Shown: in pieces, positions 23,176 to 32,813 of the stretch | Numbering within the stretch: the first letter of the stretch is position 1 | Layout: each line of letters begins with the position of its first letter | From: Sistotremastrum niveocremeum HHB9708 | Lineage: Eukaryota; Basidiomycota; Agaricomycetes; Sistotremastrales; Sistotremastraceae | Length of the DNA: 44,710 nucleotides | Direction of reading: 5' to 3' | NCBI GenBank assembly: GCA_001630475.1 | Contig: KV419472.1 | Span: 5,966 to 50,675 of the forward strand | Notes under the pieces: model-generated | The model's input: only the letters and a program-made list of their open reading frames with translations | Told to the model about the DNA's origin: nothing | The model's database searches: none | Translations under genes and position numbers: made by a program

Positions 23176-24410
23176 ATGTTTCCACCTAGGCCTTCGCCGT
23201 CGTACTTGCCATCGCCCGGGCACCATTCTGGCACTGTACATTGGATGATAGACGGATGTACTCGAAACCTTCAAGTTCGTACCGGAATCACGGCCTCGCT
23301 CTGGAGTGAGTTCTTCACAATCATCCCATTCATAATCCACAACTTTAATCTTCATGTTTCCAGGCGTTCTCCTCGTCCTGTTCCTTATCACCTCCTGCAT
23401 CGTCCTCGGCCGCTTCGGCCTCCACCGAAAAGGCCGCCTAGTCCTCTCACTCCTCCTCATCACATTCATCATCGCAACCGTCGAATTCGGCTTGAACATT
23501 CGCAGCATCAATTCTCAAACACCAACTCGAATCGCACATCCCAAAGAATTGAATTGTGGGGATAATGATCAGCTGTATCTTCGGATTCCGATGGTTCTTG
23601 AGATGTTCATTGGGGATGCGTTCACGGTGGGGGTTGGCATACGTTCATGCGGACAGGTCATTCTGATGTGTTTGCTAGATCTATCGGACATGGCTTCTGT
23701 GGGACCGGAGACTCCTCCCAATAATATTTCCCTCGATTTTGCTATTCGTTCTTGGTCGTGAGTCCCTCGCATTCGCTCGACGTGGTATTCATTAATCTCA
23801 TCCTCGTATTACTAATAGAATGGATCATTCTCATGTCTGTAACGCCCGTCGTGACCTATCCTGTCGTCATTCCGGTCTCGCTTGCATTAAACATCGCATG
23901 CCTCAGTAAGTCTGAATCTGTTTATTCCTTTTTATATGAACATAAATTCATGGTGTGCAGGTTTGATCGGATACCGTCTCTATACTCACCCCAAACTCCC
24001 GCTACCCCGCCTTTTCATTCATACAATGATCTCGTAAATCTCTTCATCAACTCGTATGGCCATGCACTGAACTCTTTTACAGAACCAGCTGCCTCTATAT
24101 CATCCTATTATTCTATTTCATGATCACGATTTTCACAAGATGGCACTATGCCATAGCACTCGCAGGACCTATTTCGGTGAGTATTGCCCAAGGTCAACCC
24201 TCATCCCGCTGATCACGGATTGAGATCTAGATTACAACGGTGATTGCGCTATCTCTCAATCTACTGGTTCTTCAAGCTTGTCTTCCCGGCGCGTTTACCA
24301 GCGAGGGCATGATCCAGCTCACGGAACACGGGCTAGTCGGGCTTGACCCAGTTGGGACTGATACGACTTTTCCGACCGATCCTATCATCGATATCATTAT
24401 GTTTGGTTGA
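23176..24410 (+). CDS. Seven-helix membrane protein with a probable frameshift
   Basis: Exons 23176-23305, 23364-23656, 23711-23757, 23819-23905, 23961-24033, 24083-24176 and 24231-24410; introns of 49-61 nt. About 300 aa with seven hydrophobic segments: WSVLLVLFLITSCIVLG; LVLSLLLITFIIATVEF; the FIGDAF helix; LLPIIFPSILLFVLG...WIILM; PVSLALNIACLSLIGYRLY; LYIILLFYFMITIF; and TTVIALSLNLLVLQACL. The order, and GD followed by W..AYV, fit a large family of basidiomycete membrane proteins of unknown function. Exon 2 is out of frame by 2 nt: GDAFTV is read in one frame and WGLAYVHADR in another, with the switch at the GGTGGGGG run 23626-23633. All later phases agree with the second frame. The donor at 23657 (GTCATT) is weak. 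This is either a recent pseudogene or a base-call error; an unrecognised splice form is less likely. Confidence 0.72.
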
Positions 24411-24770
24411 CAAATCACTCGGGGAATGAGCAATCAATTCTTATTACCTGAACATGAATTATCGAGTGGCGCAAGTGGCGTGATGATCTGGTCTGTGATG
24501 AGAGGGCTTCGCGGATTACAGGAGCATAGGGAAGGGGAAACCCGCTTGTTAGCTCAGTCCTACCTCTATGGCACAGAGACCGTAATCTTCACCGTAAACA
24601 GCGGAACGCGCGACGTGCGAGAACGTGTTTGGGCGCCTGATCGGAGTTCGAATCCTTCACTCCCATTCTTCGACATAGCCAAAGCGCGTTGCTATTGTGC
24701 TATTGTACTCTTGTATAATCCTATATCTTGACTTGTTCATACTACCCTCTGTTCTATTTCTTGATGTATT
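24411..24770. other. Intergenic spacer and likely promoter of the coiled-coil gene
   Basis: No gene. It contains tRNA-like A- and B-box text (GTTAGCTCAG near 24548 and GTTCGAATCC near 24648), but no acceptor stem can be formed. Confidence 0.4.
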
Positions 24771-27109
24771 ATGGAAAGTTCCGAGCGTTCAAAATGGTCG
24801 AAACTCCTCAAGGAACGCGATGACAAGGTCCGTTTCTGGTCCTGTTCGGTGGTCATTATACTTCGAGACGCTGATGCCCTTAGTCTAGATTAACACTCTC
24901 CGAAATCAGTCATCAATTCAAGCCCTTCATCTCTCCCAGACGACCTCCCAACTTCTCGCAACCCAGTCAAAACTGACGGCCCTCCAATCAACCCTTGTGA
25001 ATCTCGAATCCAACATCAACTCTTCCGACCTCAAATACCGACGAGCTCACGACCGTGTACGAGCTTCAGAGAAGGAACGCGACGATCTCAGAGGAAGTGT
25101 GCGTCTCTTAACCGAGAAAGGTACGCCGTCCAGCCTATTCGCTCCCAAGCGTATTTCTTGAATTTCGGAATTTATGAAAGACTTCCATCTTCAACAGTCG
25201 AGAATGAGGGTACATCCAGGATGCGCGCTGCTCACATCATCCTTCCACGTCCTATACGATTGAAAGATCAACTGCACACTTCATCGTCTTTCCCGTCTTC
25301 GAGACATCAACGTTCTTCGTCGCAGTCCATCCAGGCTCCCGATCCCCACCCTGAACACGACGCAACAGATGAAGCTTACATCACACATATCCTGCGCGCT
25401 CTCACTGACGAGCTCACGCAAGCTCGAAAGGAACTTTCCATGCAACGCGAGAACTATGACACGCAGGTACGTAATTCATCACTATCAACTACTTCTCATC
25501 TCATCCCGATCTAGCTCACATTCCTCGAAGCTCAAGTCGCGCACCGCGATGCACTGCTGGAACGCTATATTCACTCCCCTCCTAATCCATCTCCCGATCC
25601 ACCCAATCTACCGATAGCATCATCCAGTCGTAAACCCGTCTCGAACGATACTCAAGGCACCCTATCGAATAGCCCTCCCCATGCCGAAGCCCTCCGAATC
25701 ATCCATACGTCGCATCTGCGCAATCTTGAATTGGAGGAAGAAATTCGACACTTACGTAATCGCCTCGAGGAAGAACGTGCACTGCACGAGTCTTCCTCCA
25801 ACTCATTTGGTCAGAGAGAAGCGGGAGGAACGCATCGTCCTCAATCCATTAATCGCGACGAAAGCCGAACAGACCAACATTCACGAGATCGCAGCGGAGA
25901 TTTAACTCCTACTCAGGTCCCCGCAGTGAGACCTGATGTTCGGGACACTGGTGTCGGAGATACTACACTCGACGCTGAGATGAATCTCGGGATGGAGAGC
26001 GTGAATCGACTCGAGTTAGAGATCGAAACACTACGCACCCGAGTTCACGAACTCGAACAAGCTCTGGATCATTCGAGGGATCATTCGGATGATTCTCAGG
26101 TCGAAGACGATCCCCGGGCCGATCCCGATCCGAAGTCGCCGTTACCTTTGACCGACGAAGTTCGACCTCCTAATCCCACTTCGCCTGACAGAGAGCTCCT
26201 GGATCCTCCGTCTCCTAATCCTCTGCTCTCGCTGCCCCTTCCGTACGTCTCAGCCTTCCAAGTTTTGATACATACTCATTCACTCTCTACTCTCACCAGA
26301 CCTTCCTTCGGGCCCATTCCTGGGCTGTCGACTCTACATGCTCAAATAGCCGATCTATCCTCGGAACTTGAGCGTCTGCACACCGAACAAGACCACATCA
26401 CTCAAACACAACACCAGCTATCCGTACGTCTCTCTCAAGATCTCCACGTATCACCGAGCCTCACTGTATATTCTGCTCCTAGGAACCAAGTCCTTTCATC
26501 GAACAACCTTCTTTCTCGACAGTTCTCCTCATCGAAGAAGAATGTATTCGGTTTGTACATCTTGTCAGCGATTTATTAGTGTAATCTCTCATATCGTTCA
26601 TCAGACTCCGCAAGTCGGAAGAGAATGCTCGTCAGGAGCTAGCTTACGTCAAAGCCGAGCTCGATGCTTGTCTTGCGCATCGCGCTCATTCCCGAACACC
26701 AGCTCATATACAACCACATGAGCATTCGTTGGACGAGAACGATCATGAAGACACACATCATGACGAATCCCAACATATCGACTCCCGATACGAATATTCA
26801 GCCGATGTAGACGAGTCATTTCATTCCTCCGTAGGCGCCAGCGACCTCGATTATTCTGTCCATGACAATTCATGCCGCCATCACATGCATGATGACGCTG
26901 TCCAAGAAGAAGCGATCGATGATCTTCCAGACATGAGTTTCGCATCTTCAGTCCCTCTTCCCGACTCTCCTTCTCCTGACCGAACATACACCCTTCCCCG
27001 AAACCCCTTCGGAAGATCAATAAACCAATCCGGATTATTGATCGATCACGTCGACGAGTCCGAGATAATCATGAGTGGAGTGCTGGATCATTCTACTCCT
27101 ATGAGATAA
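24771..27109 (+). CDS. Coiled-coil protein with acidic/His-rich C terminus (660 aa)
   Basis: Exons 24771-24827, 24889-25120, 25198-25466, 25515-26242, 26300-26423, 26483-26550 and 26605-27109 (1,983 nt). Introns of 48-77 nt are all in phase; intron 1 has a GTCCGT donor. The protein starts MESSERSKWSKLLKERDDK. Heptad-like coiled-coil stretches appear at about residues 10-95, 175-205, 255-280 (LEEEIRHLRNRLEEERALHE), 345-372 (LELEIETLRTRVHELEQAL), 440-470 and 492-520. They are separated by Ser/Pro/Asp-rich disorder. The tail is rich in Asp, His and Ser. No enzyme motif, signal peptide or membrane span is present. It is probably a structural or tethering protein of the cytoskeleton, spindle pole or vesicle type, but that is inference from architecture alone. 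Confidence 0.85.
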
Positions 27110-28278
27110 CTCGCACGAGCGCTCGTCTTGGATCTCAGTCCTCGTCTATTTCCACATTTGGTTTCATTGTATGTTGTCTATAATAGGTGCTAGTACAGTG
27201 TTCGGACTTGTATTTCCTTCTTTGTGTAGCGTCCCTGTAGTGTACTAGCGCATCTTCTGCTTCTGTTTATATGTCTTTGTTGTTCAATCTGTCATTCTGA
27301 CACCTTCCTCGGGATACTGCGAGACATTCACAATCATGATTTTCAGCAACCAAAGGCTTTCAGAATCACTCTCCTAAAGGAGGTGAAATAAAATCATTGG
27401 TCGAACAGTATTCGCTCACTCAGCACCACAGCCCGGAGTGGCATTCCAATTCGTCCGTGATGATGAACATTACTCGCACCGTGATACGTCTGAACATTTT
27501 GAGGGGTATGCACGACCGAAAGAATCCAGAGCTAAACATCAGCGTGATACTGAACACGCTGGTTCACGAGTCTCAAACCGTCACCCCAAAAATTCAAAGG
27601 GCTGTTCTGGGGACTCACTGAGTTCACCCATCGACTCCACTCCATCAACCCGCTCACCCGCCACAGCGCAACGGATGTGACATCCTACATTAAACCTCGG
27701 CCATCATTGTGGCAGAAGATCACGGTCGGACGGAAGGAATAAGCTACCGCCGTGATCATCCAGGTACGATCATCTAGAATCCAGATCGTCATGCCAATTG
27801 GGTAAGAGTACCCCGTCGCTGTGGTAGCTATGCAGAATAGACTAATACAGTGCCCGATCAAGTCTCCTCTCACGAGGGCACGAGTGGAACAAGGTCGAAT
27901 ATTGTTTGAAGTGCGGTATGCTTATTAATCCAGAAAATGGGCGGTGCGAAGGGACACCATCATATTCGAGCTTGTATCCGAGAATCGATCCTTTGGGATT
28001 CGTGTTGTAGACCATGCTCTAATTCAGCCTGTCCAAACGCACAGCAGCTGCCGGAGCGTCTTCGGAGCGGAAACGGAGCTATGTATCGATCAATCCTGAG
28101 AGAATGATGGCGTCTAACTCGGATACAGCAGATCGTCTCTGGACTCTCGACTCGTGGCGATGACATTGCTAACACTTCGGCACGGCAACGCTTGACGACC
28201 ATGACTTCAGAGTTTTGCTATATATCTACTCTGCTCTGTGAGTCGGAATGATTCCCAGTCGACCGCGGCACTGGGACC
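27110..28278. other. Intergenic, no gene recognised
   Basis: The 3' UTR of the coiled-coil gene is followed by about 1 kb in which neither strand gives a frame that can be spliced into a believable protein. Confidence 0.45.
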
Positions 28279-28946
28279 ATGGAGACCACTCGGGCACGCT
28301 CACTTTCTCATCAAAGTCAAGGTCAGAGTTCTACCGGCGGGAATACGATGGATCAAGCTTCCTCTCGCGATCCACGCGCGATCAAATCCGAGAAGAAGTA
28401 TCAGAAGACTTTTAATGCCTCCATCAGGGCTATAATCGACGTTTTGATCAAACGTGGTTTCGCCCCAATGTCTCGGTCCGAGATGCTGGCTCTAGCGGCA
28501 AGAACATTGAGGTATGTCCAAGCAGTATTTGATCTTTCCACCTATTTATGAGCCGAAATAGCGATGACAGGGACATTCTGGCCGAAAGAGAGGAAGAAAT
28601 CCGGTATGTGTCACGAATCATTTACTTGATCTCGTGGTATATTGAATCGGTCGTCAAACTCAGGTTACTCAGAACCGAGAATGCCAGTCTCAGGCAGGCC
28701 TACGAAGCACTCTCGGCTATTGCTCAATCCAGATTTAACCAATCCTCAACCTCGGCATCGGCATCGACAATGACACATCAATTTCCCTCGCATTTCGTCC
28801 AGACTCCACCTTGGTCTGATTCCGAGGAGTTTGGAGCTCTCTCATCATGTGGGCCAATCTTTCCATCTCCTAGGTCCCACCACTCATTGATGACATTTTG
28901 CTTAGATCCACTCAATGGGCATCCGGGTGAAAATCAATTCTTCTAG
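28279..28946 (+). CDS. Small bHLH-leucine-zipper-like protein (188 aa)
   Basis: Exons 28279-28511, 28553-28603 and 28664-28946 (567 nt); introns of 41 and 60 nt keep phase. Residues ~30-50 form a basic/helix-1 segment (RAIKSEKKYQKTFNASIRAI) with the Glu expected of E-box binders. A loop GFAPMSRSE and helix 2 (MLALAARTL) follow. After a short linker a zipper-like helix runs through EREEEIRLLRTENASLRQAY. Such proteins dimerise and bind DNA in the nucleus; this role is inferred from the fold. The basic region is weak (one expected Arg is Gln), so DNA contact is uncertain. The C-terminal 90 residues are Ser/Pro-rich and disordered. The first intron is the shortest in the window. Confidence 0.68.
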
Positions 28947-29486
28947 TATACCGGAGGACATTCATAGTATCCATAGTCACTCTTTCCATGGACAAACGTT
29001 TCCTTTCATTCTTGGACACAATCACTAGTAACACGGACTTCGGTAGTCGGAGTGTAATTTTGGTTGTTGGACTTTCTTCACTAAACCAGTCTTTACCGCC
29101 TCTCTGTCTGAATTTTTTTGACTCACAGGCTTACAACGTCAGATGTGTTCTGCTAGTACCAATTCATGTACCACTCTGTAATCGCCGAATACTGCCAAAG
29201 ACTCGGATCTCGCGATCCGGCAAATAAAAATCCGATAAATTTCTACCCAGCCGCCTCTTCTCGCGCATTTCTCTATGATCAAAAATTCAGATCGCTATGT
29301 GTATAAGACAGTATGCCCTTTTGACTCGAACGGTTGTTTGCTGGCCAGCGGGTCTATTTGAGCGAACGCCGAGATCCCCGATTCTCATCCGGTGGCTTTC
29401 CCTCGGTTCCGAAACTGTTGGGGTCGCTTCGGCTACAGCTCAGTCATTTCGTTACTTCATCTCAGCCACATCCATCCCCACGTCCA
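28947..29486 (+). promoter_or_regulatory. Upstream region of F4, duplicated upstream of F5
   Basis: From about 29065 to 29486 this matches 31213-31671 closely (for example GGACTTTCTTCA, CAGTCTTTACCG, GACTCACAG, GTCAGATGTGTTCTG, GATCCGGCAAATA, TTTCTACCCAGCCGCC). The conserved blocks mark the shared promoter of the F4/F5 duplicate pair. No reading frame here is convincing. Confidence 0.6.
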
Positions 29487-31101
29487 ATGTCTCAACCCAA
29501 TTTCCATACCCTAGCTACCGAAATCTTGCTCAAAATACTTGATGGAGTGGAATTGAACGTTCTTGTTGCGATAGCGCAGGCACGAAAATTGACCTTTCGA
29601 CCGCTATTCGAAGGAATACTGATTATCCTCCTCTTAGACTTCAAGTAGGCTATATAACTTGACCAAGACTTATCGCAGTGTCTGGATGGCAGCTGAAGAT
29701 GCTCTCGCGCTCCCTCTTCCAGAACAGGAGACGTTGCAAACTATCGCCGTGGATTCTATTCTCCAGCTCGCAATGCGAGCAGTCGATCTTCGGCGTCGAT
29801 TTCTGAATCCTGAAATCAAGCCCCTAAGGATAAGCAAAGAAGTTCCAAGACCTTGGCATGTCTTCAACGAAAAATGGGTCATCAAGACCGATGACGACGC
29901 GGCTATGATATGGATCGTACCCACCGATTCTGCCGACTCGTATAGAAGCTTCGACCCACTTTTCAAGGGCAAAGGCAGATTCGGCTGTTTTTCCATAGAA
30001 GAATTGGATGACCGCAAATTGGCAGTCATCTTTACCGTGGTTCCTCATCAAGCGTGAGTAGTGTTTGTATTCAAGTATGATATTTTGACGCATCTCAATC
30101 GACAGCTCAATTTCGGACGTCTTCCACCTTGACGTGTTGCTGATGACAATTCCGGCTCATCTTCTCGAGAATCAAGTTGCTCCCGTCTTCGAGTCCAAAC
30201 GCTACCTACTGCCCTATCGTGCGCGTCAACTCTTCTTCCAGGGCTCACGCCTTTTCATTAAAACCTGGAATTACCCTCCATATCACTATCTGATGCTCGA
30301 CTACCAGAGAAATCTCGGGGTCCAGTTGATCGTCCGAACACCGGATGGCGAACCAGCCTTTTTAGAATCCATTGTCAGTAATTCCCCCACATTTTGTTGC
30401 ATTTCACTAACCCGAAGCAGATGGGGCATCGTAAAGAATTGGTGTTTCATCCTGACCTCTCGAAAATCGTCATTGAAATCGAAATCTCTCGCATGCGAAC
30501 GGTTCTCCTACTAGCAGACGTCCCCACGATAGAAGGCCAGTCCTGTAGCGACCTTTCAGAGTTCTCTTGGAAGCCTCAATCCTGGGATACTACGCACATG
30601 TTCGATCTCCAAGACATTTCCGGTCATAACTATAACGACGAGGCCATCATGCAGAGCTATGCGGACACTTTCATTGCCGTTGACTCCTTCATATCTCCCC
30701 GCTATACCCCTGTTCATGAATTTGTATTTCGGTCGCGTCTAGATGAAGATGGTCGGCACCGGCACCGGCAATTCGTATCAATTTGTCTTGATACCGAAAC
30801 CAACAAACTGGTTGCGCTAGCCTTCCCCCCCGAGAATCCCGCCGATCATCCTACAGCTTACTGGACCATAGACGGACCGGTTGAAGACTTCGTTGAACCG
30901 GACCCTAAAAAGGAGCAATGGATGATCATATGTCCCGATTCATCAGGACGCCAGCTTTCAAAATTCAGGATTACTTTCCCGCCTGAACATTCGAAAGAAA
31001 AATCCTACTTGGTCTTGAAAGTCGACATGAGAAAGGGAGAGCTCTTGATGTATGAAAGAATTGATTATACGGCATATCAAGGATGGGTTATGCAGTATTA
31101 G
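29487..31101 (+). CDS. F-box-like protein F4 (485 aa)
   Basis: Exons 29487-29579, 29638-30053, 30106-30373 and 30421-31101 (1,458 nt); introns of 58, 52 and 47 nt in the same phases as F1-F3. The N terminus MSQPNFHTLATEILLKILDG, then LNVLVAIAQ and RLYNLTKTYRSVWM, is F-box-like. Shared later blocks include HYLMLDYQRNLGVQLIVRTP, and the end is GWVMQY. F4 and F5 form a second subfamily: the CFNASCTRR block of F1-F3 is replaced by a MIICPDSSGR block. Intron 1 begins GCACGA instead of GT; the F5 copy has GTACGG at the same place. So F4 either uses a GC-AG intron or splices poorly, in which case the 29580-29637 stretch would disrupt the frame. Confidence 0.85.
29580..29637 (+). other. F4 intron 1 with GC donor
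   Basis: It starts GCACGA and ends CTCTTAG. Alignment with F5 intron 1 (GTACGG...TTTTCAG) shows that a single T-to-C change made the GC donor. Confidence 0.65.
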
Positions 31102-31671
31102 ATATTCTGCTCGTACAGCTAGCTCTTCACCAGCCCAGACTGATAGAGTCAGCCACAGTCATGCTGAGCATTGTAAAGTCAATGATTATTCGCGTTGTGT
31201 ATCTTGCAGATTCTTGCTCGTTGGACTTTCTTCATCTGAATCAGTCTTTACCGGCTCTCTGTCTGAAGACTCTTGACTCACAGTTTGACGACGTCAGATG
31301 TGTTCTGTTAGTACCAAATCATGCACCACTCTTTAATCGCAGAATGATGCCAAAGACTTCGATCTCCGCGATCCGGCAAATAGAAATCCGATACGATTTC
31401 TACCCAGCCGCCGCTTCCTGCGCAGTTCTTTGTACTTAAATTGTTGAGAAGAGTACGGAGTGATCATCAACCTGGATCGCTCTGTGTTGGACAGTAGGCC
31501 GTTTCGACTTGAACGGGTGTTTGCTGGTCAGTGCGACTGATTAAGCAAACGCCGAGGTCCCCGATTCTCAACCGGTTGCTTTCTCTCGGTTCCGAAACTG
31601 TGGGGCCGCGTCGGCTACAGCTTCTCAGTCATTTCGTTGCTTCATCTGAACCACTCCCGTCGCCTCGTCCA
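31102..31671 (+). promoter_or_regulatory. Upstream region of F5 (duplicate of the F4 promoter)
   Basis: About 31213-31671 is the second copy of the block upstream of F4, ending just before the F5 ATG at 31672. Its retention shows that the duplicated unit included promoter and gene. Confidence 0.6.
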
Positions 31672-31702
31672 ATGTCTCATCCCAAACTCCGTACCCTAGC
31701 CC

Positions 31703-31711
31703 CCGAAATAT
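31703..31711. repeat. Left 9-bp target duplication in F5
   Basis: CCGAAATAT, repeated at 32805-32813. Confidence 0.9.
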
Positions 31712-31740
31712 GGATAATACTATTTGGCAACCCGGTTTCC
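31712..31740. repeat. Left 29-bp terminal inverted repeat
   Basis: Begins GGATAATACTATTTGG and ends CCCGGTTTCC; identical in inverted form to 32776-32804. Confidence 0.92.
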
Positions 31741-32775
31741 CAGGTTGCCACGATTAAGATCTGATTTCTGAGGTAAGCAGGATCATGAACGATGAGTACG
31801 GCAAACGCCGATAAGCATTCTTCTCTCCAGCTCGAGGACTCGTGCGACGCTGGCTTTCAAGATCTCATGTTTCCGATGTGACCTGACTCTTCTTCTCCTT
31901 CAAATCTAGTCAAACCACGTTCACCCAAGCGTACACTTGCAGCTGCTCGGTTCGTTGTAATGGCTTCAGGAGCTTCTGCGGTATGCTAAGTATCCGCCAG
32001 AACGCTGCGGTCTGCCAACGCGGGAAAGGGCTCAAAGTCTGGATGTTGGCCCGTTGATTGAATTATGAAGAGGCTAAGATCGGATGAACAGCTCGTCAAG
32101 CTCATCAGGTACGTGTATTTTAGCATTTTTCCTCCAGCAAGAGCCCTGACGACGTTTCTGTTCGTCGCTCTCGTCTCCAAAGCGGAGATGAATCGTCAAT
32201 GGAGGAGCTTCATGACTTTTACGGTTCTGGTAGCAGCTAAAAAGCTCGAGGAGTCTGTGAGGAAGTGCCGCTCCGCTAACGTGACGAATGCATCAATGTC
32301 TGGGATATGGAAATTTAACCGTATATTGAAGACGGCAAGTATAATTGTCAACCCATCTAGTACGTGTCTCCTCCTTTCTCACTCAACAGGGTGCACTGAC
32401 GATCCTACTCTCTCTCGCACCTACCTGCTCGACGTCCCCTCCCCTGGTCCATACTCGCCTCGAAGATCCTTCCACCACTAGTTCGGTTAGCATTGTTCGC
32501 TCCGAGTCTCGTTTCCGCCGACCCAACAAGTCACCCAAGCTCCATGCTGCTAAAATGAACTCTATCGCCCCTCTCTCTCTCCCTCAAAGTTCCGTGAAAA
32601 TCTCCCGTCCCACACTCCTCAGCGAATTCCTCTCCCATTCATCATACGGAAAACAGTATGCCTTAGAGCCTCATATGTATTACTTTTCGTTACGGTTGCG
32701 TAAATAATATCTACCCTCGGAGTTAAAGAACAATATCCCGTACTCATGATTTGTAAGAAAATTTGGAACAACCCC

Positions 32776-32804
32776 GGAAACCGGGTTGCCAAATAGTATT
32801 ATCC
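32776..32804. repeat. Right 29-bp terminal inverted repeat
   Basis: Begins GGAAACCGGG and ends AATAGTATTATCC, the reverse complement of 31712-31740. Confidence 0.92.
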
Positions 32805-32813
32805 CCGAAATAT
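32805..32813. repeat. Right 9-bp target duplication in F5
   Basis: CCGAAATAT, identical to 31703-31711. Confidence 0.9.

Larger units (their letters stand above)
31712..32804. mobile_element. Non-autonomous TIR element in F5 (1,093 bp, MULE-like)
   Basis: The left end begins GGATAATACTATTTGGCAAC; the first 29 bases (31712-31740) are matched exactly, in inverted orientation, by 32776-32804, and looser similarity continues inward. A perfect 9-bp duplication CCGAAATAT flanks it, pointing to a Mutator-type element. The TIR differs from that of the complete MULE at 12122, so it is a different family. No transposase is encoded. The interior has two open stretches (32065-32481 and 32345-32707, the latter starting GTCAACCCATC and Ser/Pro-rich) that could be captured host sequence, as in Pack-MULEs, but I cannot name a source. 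Confidence 0.88.

Noticed and set aside
24545-24665. tRNA gene suggested by GTTAGCTCAG and GGAGTTCGAATCC
   Set aside because: The seven bases before the A box cannot pair with anything after the B box, the T stem does not close, and the spacing would need a long intron. At most a tRNA-derived relic.
31712-32804. Insert in F5 as a KDZ or hAT element
   Set aside because: Both normally give 8-bp duplications; here the duplication that fits perfectly matched ends is 9 bp, and the ends lack the hAT TAGxG pattern.
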